Shown piece after piece: positions 16,733 to 25,088 of a stretch of DNA of 64,000 nucleotides (position 1 is its first letter; each line of letters starts with the position of its first letter). The translations under genes and the position numbers were made by a program. The notes under the pieces are model-generated. The model did no database searches. It saw nothing but the letters and a program-made list of their open reading frames with translations, and was not told the DNA's origin. Where the stretch lies: contig JAIELF010000018.1 of the NCBI GenBank assembly GCA_019753235.1, positions 1 to 64,000 on the forward strand, given 5' to 3'. The stretch is from a bacterium. GTDB taxonomy: Bacteria > Planctomycetota > Planctomycetia > Kolteriales > Kolteriaceae.

Positions 16733-18559
16733 ATGTTGATGTTACTTCAACCCTCGCGCGACCTGGATGCTCCTCGTCGAGTCATCGCATTACATCTTCT
16801 TTCCGGCTTGTCGTCGGTGGCGCTGCTGACTTTTGGGATTGTCCAAGTGGTTCTCTCGCTTCGAATGGAGCATCTCGATTCTTCCGCCATGACGATGATG
16901 ACCAAAGGCGAGGCTCTGATCGGGGCCGACTTTCGTCATCGGCAAGGTGAACGGACGGCATCTCTCCTCGATCGCTTCAACGCGGAGTATCATCTACAGC
17001 ACTGTGCGGTGATTGGTCCAGACGGGGTGTACATCGCGCACTCGACGCCGGCATTGATCGGATCGACCGCGATGGAATCGACCGGGACGCTGAATCAGTT
17101 CGGTGAGGTCGAGAAGCATACAGCTCAAACTCCACAAGGACGATCGCTTCTCCTTTACCGTACGCCGATCCGACAGGGCGAAGAGATCGTTGCTACGCTC
17201 GAAGCGGCGGCGTGGCCGCAAGAGTGGTGGACGACGGCAATATCGGCTTTTCGGCATGGTCTGTTGTTCATTTTGTTGGGTGTTGCCTTTCTGACCGCGG
17301 GGGGCTACTTCCTTTTCTGTGTTGTCAGACCGATGTCGGCCATCGAACATCAACTTCGCCGAGCCGCCATCGAAGAGCTTGGTCAGATCTCTTTAGAGTC
17401 GGTTCCGGCGACCAGCCTTCCATCGATCGGCTGGAACAAACTCGTTGATGAACAGGTTCGGCGCGTTGGCCGACAGGATCTCGAATCGAAGGTAGCAGCC
17501 GGTCTGCGCAGCCATCGCGAGAAGCGATCGGAAGCGATTCTTCGAAGTCTTACCGATGGCATTGCCCTGACCGATCACGAAGAGCGAATCACCTTCGCGA
17601 ATCCATCGCTTCAGGGAATCGTCGCGACGGGTGAAGACGATGTACTTGGTCGAACCATGGACGAGGTCATTCATTTCGCGGCCGGTTCGGCGGCTGCCTT
17701 AAGGTTCAACGATCCCCTGTATCGCTCGCAACAGGTTGTCGCTGAGATGGGCAAAGAAGGCGACATGACCAAAGGCGTTCTGCGAATCTCTCGCGTGCCT
17801 TTGATTGCCAGTAGTCACGACGCTTCTCCTTCGCATGTGTGGATGGTTCGCGATGTCACTCAGCAGAAGCTAGCCGACCAGATGCGCAATCAGTTCGTCT
17901 ACTCTGCCACGCACGAACTTCGAACACCACTGGCCAACATCAAAGCTTATGCCGAGACGTTAGCCAACATGAAGGCGATCGACATCGAGAAGCAGAAGGA
18001 CTTCTGCAACACGATCAACTCAGAAGCGACTCGGCTGTCTCGTTTCATCGATGATCTGCTCAGCATCAGTCGAATGGAAACCGGCGCCATGTCTCTTCAG
18101 AAACACGAGACCGACATGATGCGGCTCTTTGAAGAAGTCATCGGCAAGGTTCGTCCCGAAATGGACGGTAAAGGGATCTTGTTCAACGTCTTGATCCCCG
18201 CCAAGTTACCGAGACTCTACGTCGACAAGGACAAGATGACGATCACGCTGGTCAACATGCTCGGTAACGCCGCCAAGTACACCCCAGAAGGTGGGCATGT
18301 ATCGTTCGAGGTCGAATGGAATGAACAGAGTATCGAGATCCACGTCATCGATTCGGGGATCGGCATCGCCCAGGACGAGATTGCCAAGATCTTCGACAAA
18401 TTCTTCCGCAGCAACGACCCCCGCGTTCGTGATCGGACGGGAAGCGGCCTGGGGCTTTCGATCGCCCACGAAATCGTTCGATTGCATGGCGGCAAAATGT
18501 TGGTCCACAGTGAACTCGATCGGGGCAGCAAATTCACCGTCATCCTGCCGACTGCCTGA
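16733..18559 (+). CDS. Membrane sensor histidine kinase with PAS domain
   Basis: About 608 residues from the ATG at 16733. An earlier in-frame ATG at 16643 would add a third hydrophobic segment, so the later start fits the usual two-helix topology better, but this is uncertain. Order: TM1 (IALHLLSGLSSVALLTFGIV), periplasmic sensor about 130 residues, TM2 (GLLFILLGVAFLTAGGYFLF), a PAS-like domain (AILRSLTDGIALTDHEERI), then HisKA and HATPase. The H-box is ATHELRTPLANIKAY, the N-box NMLGNAAKYTPEGG, the G1 box DSGIGIAQDEI and the G2 box GSGLGLSIAH. All catalytic motifs are intact. It is followed after 11 bases by a STAS gene and preceded by a receiver-only protein, so it probably feeds both. Confidence 0.92.
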   Translation: MLMLLQPSRDLDAPRRVIALHLLSGLSSVALLTFGIVQVVLSLRMEHLDSSAMTMMTKGEALIGADFRHRQGERTASLLDRFNAEYHLQHCAVIGPDGVYIAHSTPALIGSTAMESTGTLNQFGEVEKHTAQTPQGRSLLLYRTPIRQGEEIVATLEAAAWPQEWWTTAISAFRHGLLFILLGVAFLTAGGYFLFCVVRPMSAIEHQLRRAAIEELGQISLESVPATSLPSIGWNKLVDEQVRRVGRQDLESKVAAGLRSHREKRSEAILRSLTDGIALTDHEERITFANPSLQGIVATGEDDVLGRTMDEVIHFAAGSAAALRFNDPLYRSQQVVAEMGKEGDMTKGVLRISRVPLIASSHDASPSHVWMVRDVTQQKLADQMRNQFVYSATHELRTPLANIKAYAETLANMKAIDIEKQKDFCNTINSEATRLSRFIDDLLSISRMETGAMSLQKHETDMMRLFEEVIGKVRPEMDGKGILFNVLIPAKLPRLYVDKDKMTITLVNMLGNAAKYTPEGGHVSFEVEWNEQSIEIHVIDSGIGIAQDEIAKIFDKFFRSNDPRVRDRTGSGLGLSIAHEIVRLHGGKMLVHSELDRGSKFTVILPTA

Positions 18560-18570
18560 GGGGAATTGCG

Positions 18571-18906
18571 ATGTTCGATGCGGAGAAACGAGGAATGATC
18601 GGTTTGGTTCGAGGAGACTCGCCGATTCACGCGACCTCGCTGGATCAACTGAAGCGTGTCCTAGATCCACTAAAGGATACGGGACAGCCCAACCTTGTTC
18701 TCGATTTACGACGCGTGCCGCTCGTCGATAGCGCTGGCTTGGAGTATTTGCTTGATGCATTCGACGCATGTCGATCACAAGGAGGGACGCTGAAGCTCCT
18801 CTCGCCCACGCCGCTCGTGACAGAGATTTTGCAGGTGACCGGTGTTTCATCTTTCTTTGAGATCTTCACAGACGAAGTGGCCGCCATAGGGAGCTTCACG
18901 AAATGA
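18571..18906 (+). CDS. STAS-domain anti-sigma-factor-antagonist-like protein
   Basis: A 111-residue single STAS domain. The signature LVLDLRRVPLVDSAGLEYLL is complete, including the serine (DSAG) that is phosphorylated in SpoIIAA/RsbV-type antagonists. GGGGAA lies upstream of the ATG. No anti-sigma kinase (RsbW type) is encoded nearby. The gene sits between a sensor kinase and gspE and overlaps gspE by 4 bases (ATGA). It may be a phosphorylation switch that acts on the secretion machine or on a distant partner-switch system. Confidence 0.9.
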   Translation: MFDAEKRGMIGLVRGDSPIHATSLDQLKRVLDPLKDTGQPNLVLDLRRVPLVDSAGLEYLLDAFDACRSQGGTLKLLSPTPLVTEILQVTGVSSFFEIFTDEVAAIGSFTK

Positions 18907-20699
18907 GCTCCACACCACGAAGCGCTTCTCTGGATCCACTTTCAAGCAACGAGCCAGATCCGCGGTCGGCTCGTCGGTTGGGAGGCTCCTCGTTGAAGGT
19001 TGCGCGACAGCCTCTGCGACTGGGGGAGCGGCTTCTTAAGGCGAACATCATCTCGGCGGAGGATCTCGAGTCAGCGTTGTCGCGTCAGGATGGCAAGAGC
19101 TCGCGACTAGGGGAGATGCTCGTCGAGCTCGGCATGCTGACCGAAGAGCAGCTTCTTCCGATCGTGGCCGAGCATTTGAATCTCAACACTACCCGTCTTC
19201 GCGACGGCATGGTCGATCCCAACGTCGTTAAGCTTTTGCCTCGCGAAAAATGCGAGACCCTAGGAGCACTTCCATTATTCAAGGTCCGCGGGATCGTGAC
19301 GGTCGCGATGACCGAGCCCCACGATTTACGGCTTGTTGACGAGATCGAACGAATTCTTCGGCTTCGGGTTCGGCCGGTCTTCGCGTTTCGCGGCAACATT
19401 GAACGAATGACTAAGAGGTGCTTTGAGGAGGGTTTTGCCGTCGATTCGGTGACGGCGGACATGGATGAGGCATCAATCGAACTCAAAGCCGACCCTTCGG
19501 AGTTCGATCTGCGAAGCGTGACGGTGGAAGACCTCGTCAATGGCAGCCCCGTCATCAATCTCGTCAATTACCTGGTTCTGAGTGCCGCAAGACTCGGGGC
19601 CAGCGACATTCACATCGAGCCCGATCGTCGATTTACGGTTGTTCGGCTCCGCATTGATGGACTATTGCGAGAGGTTCTAAGACCACGACGAGACATGCAC
19701 GCCGCCATCGTCTCGCGAGTCAAAGTCATGGCAAAGATGGACATTGCCGAGCATCGCCGCCCGCAGGATGGTCGTATCAACGTCGTCGCGGATGGTCGAG
19801 AAATCGATCTGCGAATCAATACCTTACCGACGGTCAACGGCGAGAAAGTCGTCATGCGCGTTCTCGATCGCCGACGAGTGAGCTTTGATCTCACCACGCT
19901 GGGTATGCCCGAGAACGTTCTGGGTATCTTTCGGCAAATGCTCTCCAGGCCGCACGGATTGATCCTGGTCACGGGGCCGACGGGGAGCGGAAAAACAACG
20001 ACTCTTTACTCAGCACTCGAACTGATCAAGGGGGTTCATCGAAACATCGTCACGATCGAGGACCCGGTCGAGTATCAGTTGGAACTCATCAATCAGGTCC
20101 AAGTGAACGAGGCGGCCTCGGTCCATTTTGCCGAGGCACTGCGCGCGATTCTGCGACAAGACCCTGACGTGATCATGGTGGGTGAGATTCGCGATAGCGA
20201 GACCGCGCACGTTGCGTGTCAAGCATCGCTGACGGGTCACCTTGTTCTCTCGACACTTCACACCAACGACAGCGCGGCGTCGATCACTCGTTTGATCGAC
20301 ATGGGGGTGCCAAGCTATCTGCTGGCCTCGGCATTCAGTGGCGCGGTCGCGCAGCGACTCGTGCGGACCATCTGCCCCAATTGCCGAACGAATTACTTTC
20401 CGTCTGCCGAGGTCTTTCGAACGGTCAAATACTCGGGCGATTTTCGTCGACCGTTCGTTCGGGGTGAGGGTTGCCCACAGTGCAGCGATACAGGCTACAA
20501 GGGACAGATCGGGCTCTATGAAATTCTCAACTCTTCGCCTGAGTTGCGAGAACTCATCACGCGCGGCGCTTCCCTCAATGAAGTTCGCGCCTGGAGCCAA
20601 ACCAACGGCGGGACAACGCTGCTGAGCGAAGGAGTTGTTCTAGCGGAGCGAGGAATGACGTCGCTCGAAGAAGTCGTTCGAGTTGCCGTCTTCGAGTAG
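18903..20699 (+). CDS. gspE: Type II secretion / type IV pilus assembly ATPase (GspE/PilB)
   Basis: A 598-residue hexameric motor ATPase. Order: an N-terminal MshEN/GspE-N domain (about residues 35-150, LRLGERLLKANIISAEDLESA onward), a linker, then the ATPase core. Visible motifs are Walker A GPTGSGKTTT (about 358-367), the Asp box (EDPVEYQLE), Walker B (PDVIMVGEIRD) and the His box (TGHLVLSTLHTND). A tetracysteine zinc element CPNC...CPQC follows, as in GspE/PilB. All motor residues are intact. The start overlaps the STAS stop by 4 bases. No PilT-type retraction ATPase is seen in the locus. Confidence 0.96.
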   Translation: MSSTPRSASLDPLSSNEPDPRSARRLGGSSLKVARQPLRLGERLLKANIISAEDLESALSRQDGKSSRLGEMLVELGMLTEEQLLPIVAEHLNLNTTRLRDGMVDPNVVKLLPREKCETLGALPLFKVRGIVTVAMTEPHDLRLVDEIERILRLRVRPVFAFRGNIERMTKRCFEEGFAVDSVTADMDEASIELKADPSEFDLRSVTVEDLVNGSPVINLVNYLVLSAARLGASDIHIEPDRRFTVVRLRIDGLLREVLRPRRDMHAAIVSRVKVMAKMDIAEHRRPQDGRINVVADGREIDLRINTLPTVNGEKVVMRVLDRRRVSFDLTTLGMPENVLGIFRQMLSRPHGLILVTGPTGSGKTTTLYSALELIKGVHRNIVTIEDPVEYQLELINQVQVNEAASVHFAEALRAILRQDPDVIMVGEIRDSETAHVACQASLTGHLVLSTLHTNDSAASITRLIDMGVPSYLLASAFSGAVAQRLVRTICPNCRTNYFPSAEVFRTVKYSGDFRRPFVRGEGCPQCSDTGYKGQIGLYEILNSSPELRELITRGASLNEVRAWSQTNGGTTLLSEGVVLAERGMTSLEEVVRVAVFE

Positions 20700-20727
20700 A
20701 GCACCATCGGTCCTTACGGGAGTCAGC

Positions 20728-21942
20728 GTGACGCACTTCAGTTATCAAGCGATGTCGATGAATGGAGAGTCTCGCCAGGGCGTGCTCGCGGCGGGATCGC
20801 CCGTCGAGCTGCGCCGAATGCTCCGCGAACAAGGTTTGCAGTTGATGTCGGCCAATCCGGTCAACAAGGCACGAGCCGTCAAAGTGTTGACCGGTTCCGG
20901 AGGTATCTCGAAGAACGACATCCTTCAGGTCACGTCGCAGTTTGCCATCATGGCGCAGGCGGGCGTCGATCTGGCGTCGGCACTTCAGATGCTATCGCTG
21001 GAATGCACGCATCCGAAGCTGAAGCAGGTCCTCTCGGCAGTCCATGACCGAGTCTCGTCGGGCGAATCGATTGCCGAGGCACTTCGATCCCAGGGGAAAG
21101 TGTTCGGCGAATCGTACATTGCCAGTGTTGCTGCCGGCGAAGCTTCGGGCAAACTTCCCATGGTGCTGGCCCGTCTGACACAATTACTGCGCGCTGATAT
21201 TCGGCTGATCTCGACCATCCGAAGCTTGTTGGCTTATCCGACCATTTTGTTGGTGGTATCGCTGTCGGTAATGAACGCGATGATTTTCTTTGTGTTGCCA
21301 ACATTCGCGGATGTCTTTGAGAAAATGGGGATTCCGCTCCCCGGAATCACTCGGTTTCTTCTCGATGTCGCGATGATTGCGAAGGCCTACGGGCTTTGGA
21401 TCGGAATAGGTGTGGCTGGCGGAATAGGGGCTTTCGTTTGTTTCGGCAGTCTTTCAGCGGGCAAATACTGGATCGACCGCATCCTCTTGCAGATTCCCGT
21501 GATCAGCATTATCACCCGCAACATTTGCGTGGGCCGATCGTTTCGGCTTCTGGGGACGATGATCGAAAGTGGCGTGCCGTTGCTAGAGGCATTGGCCCGT
21601 TGCGAAGAAGCAACGACACATTCGGTCTATCGACAACTGTTTCACGACATCAAAGAGGAGGTCATTAACGGCCGAACAATGTCGGGAGCGCTCGGGCAGT
21701 GTCCTTATGTTCCGCCGGCGGCGGCGTCGATGGTAGCGACCGGCGAGCGGACAGGAAACCTTGGTTCAGTGCTACAGCTTCTAGGCGAGCATTACGAAAG
21801 TGATGCGGAAACGCGATTCAAGGATTTCGCCACCTATGCCGAGCCAGCCATGGTGATCTTCGTCGGCGCCTTGGTAGCGGTAGTGGTCTTGTCGCTGGTG
21901 ATACCCATGTTCGACTTCACCTCGGCTGCCGGCAATCAGTAG
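20728..21942 (+). CDS. gspF: Inner-membrane platform protein GspF/PilC
   Basis: A 404-residue polytopic platform protein. The GTG at 20728 is chosen because GGGAG precedes it and the protein begins THFSYQAMSMNGESRQG as in the family; an upstream in-frame TTG would overlap gspE. Two T2SS_F domains are each followed by membrane helices: first around residues 165-190 (LLAYPTILLVVSLSVMNAMI), then about 220-250, and a C-terminal helix (MVIFVGALVAVVVLSLVIPM). The motifs GESIAEAL and GEASGKLP, and GERTGNLG in the second repeat, are typical. It couples the ATPase to pseudopilin assembly. Confidence 0.95.
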   Translation: MTHFSYQAMSMNGESRQGVLAAGSPVELRRMLREQGLQLMSANPVNKARAVKVLTGSGGISKNDILQVTSQFAIMAQAGVDLASALQMLSLECTHPKLKQVLSAVHDRVSSGESIAEALRSQGKVFGESYIASVAAGEASGKLPMVLARLTQLLRADIRLISTIRSLLAYPTILLVVSLSVMNAMIFFVLPTFADVFEKMGIPLPGITRFLLDVAMIAKAYGLWIGIGVAGGIGAFVCFGSLSAGKYWIDRILLQIPVISIITRNICVGRSFRLLGTMIESGVPLLEALARCEEATTHSVYRQLFHDIKEEVINGRTMSGALGQCPYVPPAAASMVATGERTGNLGSVLQLLGEHYESDAETRFKDFATYAEPAMVIFVGALVAVVVLSLVIPMFDFTSAAGNQ

Positions 21943-21956
21943 AAGGAGTAAATCCC

Positions 21957-22250
21957 ATGAATGAAACAACAGACTCTTCCGCGATCACGGTGAACGGGCC
22001 GATTCGGGTAGGTCACTCGTGGTCGACGCCCGCGGTTCTTTTGTTGGCGAGTATCGCGTTCTTTGCGGGGATCGCTTTCTCGCCGACGCGTGGTGTGCAG
22101 GCCGACGTTACCAAAGGAGACGATCGCGAGACGTTCAAGGATGGCGGCGTCATCGCCAACAACACCTTGCAAGAGTCATTGACGGTACTCAAACGCCTTG
22201 ATCAGCGGATCGAGCGAATCGAGAAAGCTCTTTTGGAAGTGGTGAAGTAG
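21957..22250 (+). CDS. Small membrane protein with C-terminal coiled coil, unknown
   Basis: A 97-residue protein with AAGGAG just upstream of the ATG. It has one predicted membrane helix (about residues 25-42, TPAVLLLASIAFFAGIAF) and a C-terminal heptad-like helix (SLTVLKRLDQRIERIEKALL). It matches no T2SS/T4P core protein that I recognise. It lies between gspF and the pilM-like gene with short gaps (14 and 43 bases), so it is very likely part of the machine. It could be an assembly or scaffold factor. Confidence 0.75.
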   Translation: MNETTDSSAITVNGPIRVGHSWSTPAVLLLASIAFFAGIAFSPTRGVQADVTKGDDRETFKDGGVIANNTLQESLTVLKRLDQRIERIEKALLEVVK

Positions 22251-22293
22251 CAACAGGTCCAGCGACGCAAGTAGGAATCAAAGGAGGCTTGCC

Positions 22294-23331
22294 TTGTTCG
22301 GTCGCCGACACGAAGGTTGGCTCGGCATCGATTGGGGTGCGCGAACAATCAAACTCGCGTGCCTTGAACGCGAAGGGGATGAGCTGCGCCTTGCGAGAAA
22401 GATCGTTGTCCGGCATCCCGGCGAGCCGAGCGTAAAGGCCGACGGCCGACTTGCGTTTCGCGAAGGGGACTTTCCCACGGCATTGGCCAAGGACCGGCGA
22501 TTTCGTCAATCGAAGGCGGCCTGCGTTCTGCCCATGAACTTGGTCGATCTGCGGAGCATGACCATTCCTGACGTCGACACTCATTCGCGACGAATGATGA
22601 TCGTTGGTGAGATCGAAGATCTCTTTCCCGAAGAAACATTCTCCCGCGTGATCGATTACTGGGATGGCATTCCGGGAAGTAGCCATCGCTCTGGGCCGAT
22701 CGTGCATGTGATCTCGATGCACGAAGCGGTTGCCCTGCGCGTGGCACAGACGATTACTCGTTCGGGGCCGATTTGTCAACAAATCGATGCGCTTCCGCTG
22801 GCAATGGGCCGAGCAATCGAGATGATCGACCGTCGCCGGGGAACGCCGCACTTGGGTCTCGATTGGGGATACACGAGCGCCACACTGACCGCGTTTCGCG
22901 GTCGGCAACCTCTTTATAGTCGGATGCTGCGCGACTGCGGGATTGTCCGATTGGCGTCGGCACTGGCAGAGATGCTAGGCGTGACGATCGTGGATGCCGA
23001 GCAGCTTCTCATGGAGAAGGGCTTGCCCGGCCATGATTCGACGAGCGAACTTCAAGAGCTCGCAGCGCAAGTGATGGCGGACGGCATCCGGACATTGATC
23101 GATCAACTCGAAACGACGCTTTCGTATGTCGAAGCCGAATGGCCGGGAACGATTGCCGAGGGCCTTTGGCTCTTCGGCGGGGCGGCCGCGATTCCAAACA
23201 TGGCATCGTACCTCTCTGACAAAACCGGACTCGACGTCCGAACCTGGAGCCTGCCCGGTTCATCTGACCCCGCGAGTGAAGGGGCATTTGGAGTGGCGGC
23301 AGCACTGTCGGCACTGGCGTGGGATTCATGA
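22294..23331 (+). CDS. pilM: PilM/GspL-cytoplasmic-domain-like assembly protein
   Basis: A 345-residue actin-fold protein. The TTG start at 22294 has a strong AAAGGAGG site. The start LGIDWGARTIKLACLE is the phosphate-1-like strand of PilM, and the C-terminal LWLFGGAAAIPNMASYLSDK is the adenosine loop. There is no membrane helix, unlike GspL, so the alignment subcomplex follows the pilus-type split PilM + PilN. The gene overlaps the next start by 4 bases. Confidence 0.82.
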   Translation: MFGRRHEGWLGIDWGARTIKLACLEREGDELRLARKIVVRHPGEPSVKADGRLAFREGDFPTALAKDRRFRQSKAACVLPMNLVDLRSMTIPDVDTHSRRMMIVGEIEDLFPEETFSRVIDYWDGIPGSSHRSGPIVHVISMHEAVALRVAQTITRSGPICQQIDALPLAMGRAIEMIDRRRGTPHLGLDWGYTSATLTAFRGRQPLYSRMLRDCGIVRLASALAEMLGVTIVDAEQLLMEKGLPGHDSTSELQELAAQVMADGIRTLIDQLETTLSYVEAEWPGTIAEGLWLFGGAAAIPNMASYLSDKTGLDVRTWSLPGSSDPASEGAFGVAAALSALAWDS

Positions 23332-23951
23332 AACAATCAGTCAATCTGGTCCCAGAATCGTTTCGACGATCGGTCGTCGCTCAGCAACTGATGCGACACT
23401 GGACCGTTGCCGGCATCGTCGTCGGTACGGTTCTCTCGGCATATGTCTTCTGGGAGCGTGAGACCTATCGCCAGATCTTCACTCGCCGGGCCGTCATGGA
23501 AAGCAAGGCTCGGCCTTTCTCGGAAATGAAGGATTCGACCGACAGAATGGTTCGGGAGATCCGCAAACTAGAAGAGAGTGACGCGCTGGTTCGTCGGCTT
23601 TCACGTGATCAGACCCCTCTTTTGCCACTCGCGCTGGTAAGCGCCGGCGTGAAGGCGTGCCCCGATCAGCTTTGGATCAAGCACGTCAAGTTTGAACAGC
23701 GAGCCAAGATCCAACCAGGGACGAATGGTGCGAAGGAGCCGACAGCCTCCAAGCCGAACGAAGCTTCCGATCAAGAGACGATCGGCTTCATGACACTCGA
23801 AGGTTTTGCCGTCGACAATCTTGCCGTTGCCGCCTTTGTCGCAGCCCTGCGCGACACGAAGGGGTTTCGAAGCGTCGAACTCAAATCATCAATCAACAGC
23901 GACGCTCAAGATCTGCGACGAACATCTTTCACGATCGAAAGCGAGCTGTGA
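23328..23951 (+). CDS. PilN-like inner-membrane alignment protein
   Basis: A 207-residue protein that starts inside the previous stop (ATGA). The N-terminus KQSVNLVPESFRR matches the PilN motif that binds PilM (NLLP/NLVPE). One membrane helix (about 26-43) and a coiled coil follow, then a periplasmic ferredoxin-like domain with a long loop (QRAKIQPGTNGAKEPTASK). It is expected to pair with the PilO-like protein encoded next. Confidence 0.82.
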   Translation: MKQSVNLVPESFRRSVVAQQLMRHWTVAGIVVGTVLSAYVFWERETYRQIFTRRAVMESKARPFSEMKDSTDRMVREIRKLEESDALVRRLSRDQTPLLPLALVSAGVKACPDQLWIKHVKFEQRAKIQPGTNGAKEPTASKPNEASDQETIGFMTLEGFAVDNLAVAAFVAALRDTKGFRSVELKSSINSDAQDLRRTSFTIESEL

Positions 23952-23952
23952 C

Positions 23953-24552
23953 ATGAAACGACTATCGCGGCTTGACGACCTATTCTCGGCCCGACGAACG
24001 GTGTGGTGGATCCACGGTGCGGGAGTGACCCTGCTGATCTCGGCTGTCCTCGCGACGGAAGTATTGGTCGTTGCTCCGATCCGATTTGAAACGTACCAGG
24101 AAACGACCCAGATCGATCTTCTCGAGTCACTTCTTCGCAAGGGAGAATCGATTCGCGCGGACTTCTCCCAACAGAAGCAACGGCTCGAGGAGGAGAAAAA
24201 GCGACAGGCATTGCTCCATCAACGGGTGCCCGATGAACCGATGGAGGCAGCCTTTCTTGCCCAGATTGCGGACTTGGCTCGTTCACTCGATCTTGAAGTG
24301 AAGGACTATCGGCCTGGCACCACCCTGAAACATGCCGACTACAGCGAGCTGAAGATCGAGATGCAGGTCGAAGGTTCGTATCGATCCATTTGTTTGTTCC
24401 TTGATCAAGTATCGCGTCTTCCCCGAATCTCCAGCTTTACGGGAATGGAAATATCGGCAGATCCGGAAAAATCGATTTATCCGATTCGATTGAACTTCTC
24501 GACCTACTTTGTGCCGATGAGTACCGATAGCCGGGAGGTCTCGAAGGGATGA
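23953..24552 (+). CDS. PilO-like inner-membrane alignment protein
   Basis: A 199-residue protein. The ATG at 23953 follows the previous stop by one base. A membrane helix at about residues 16-40 is followed by a coiled coil (LLESLLRKGESIRADFSQQK) and a C-terminal ferredoxin-like domain ending in beta strands (YPIRLNFSTYFVPM), typical of PilO. The conserved-looking VEGSYRSICLFLDQVSRLPR is the PilO core signature. It probably forms a heterodimer with the PilN-like protein above. Confidence 0.82.
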   Translation: MKRLSRLDDLFSARRTVWWIHGAGVTLLISAVLATEVLVVAPIRFETYQETTQIDLLESLLRKGESIRADFSQQKQRLEEEKKRQALLHQRVPDEPMEAAFLAQIADLARSLDLEVKDYRPGTTLKHADYSELKIEMQVEGSYRSICLFLDQVSRLPRISSFTGMEISADPEKSIYPIRLNFSTYFVPMSTDSREVSKG

Positions 24553-25088
24553 GTACCGCGTCGGGCAGCTCGGCGAAGATCTCCAGATCTCAAAAGATCT
24601 TGCTGGGAGTGTTGTTTTCAACGTTGACTTCCCTTTGGATGCCGTCGTTTCTGTCGATCGGCGAGGTTCCCCCTCCCCCGTCGGAGCTAGCGACACAGCG
24701 GCGTCCACGGCCATTGCCGAAGTCGAGCGAGAGGAAAGAGACTTCGCCGGCCCCGGCAAAGGTGGTGTGCGATCTCGAGGCGACACTGGCCGTCGATCCT
24801 TTCCAGGCGCCAAAGGTGATGACTCACCCGGTAGCACTTGCGACGACCTTGCCGCCTATCGAACAAGAAAAACAGCAGACCGCTGCCTTGAGTGTGGAGA
24901 AAAGACGCGAGTCTCTGGCGAAGGTGCTGTCGCAGAGAGTCTCGCTTATTGTCGAGACGCCGCGCGGGCCCGCCGCTCGTTTGGGAAGCAAACTCGTCCG
25001 TGTGGGAGACAACATTGAAGGATTCAAGGTCGAACAGATAACCAAGGATGGAATCGATCTCTCGCGTGAGCCAATCGAAACACCATAA
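24549..25088 (+). CDS. PilP/GspC-like protein linking inner-membrane complex to secretin
   Basis: A 179-residue protein starting in an ATGA overlap with the PilO-like gene. One N-terminal membrane or signal segment (about 16-36) and a proline-rich linker (residues 40-75) precede a small beta domain at the C-terminus (RLGSKLVRVGDNIEGFKVEQ), which resembles the HR domain of GspC/PilP that docks on the secretin N0 domain. It is assigned mainly by position before the secretin and by domain layout; sequence identity is likely low. Confidence 0.72.
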   Translation: MSTASGSSAKISRSQKILLGVLFSTLTSLWMPSFLSIGEVPPPPSELATQRRPRPLPKSSERKETSPAPAKVVCDLEATLAVDPFQAPKVMTHPVALATTLPPIEQEKQQTAALSVEKRRESLAKVLSQRVSLIVETPRGPAARLGSKLVRVGDNIEGFKVEQITKDGIDLSREPIETP

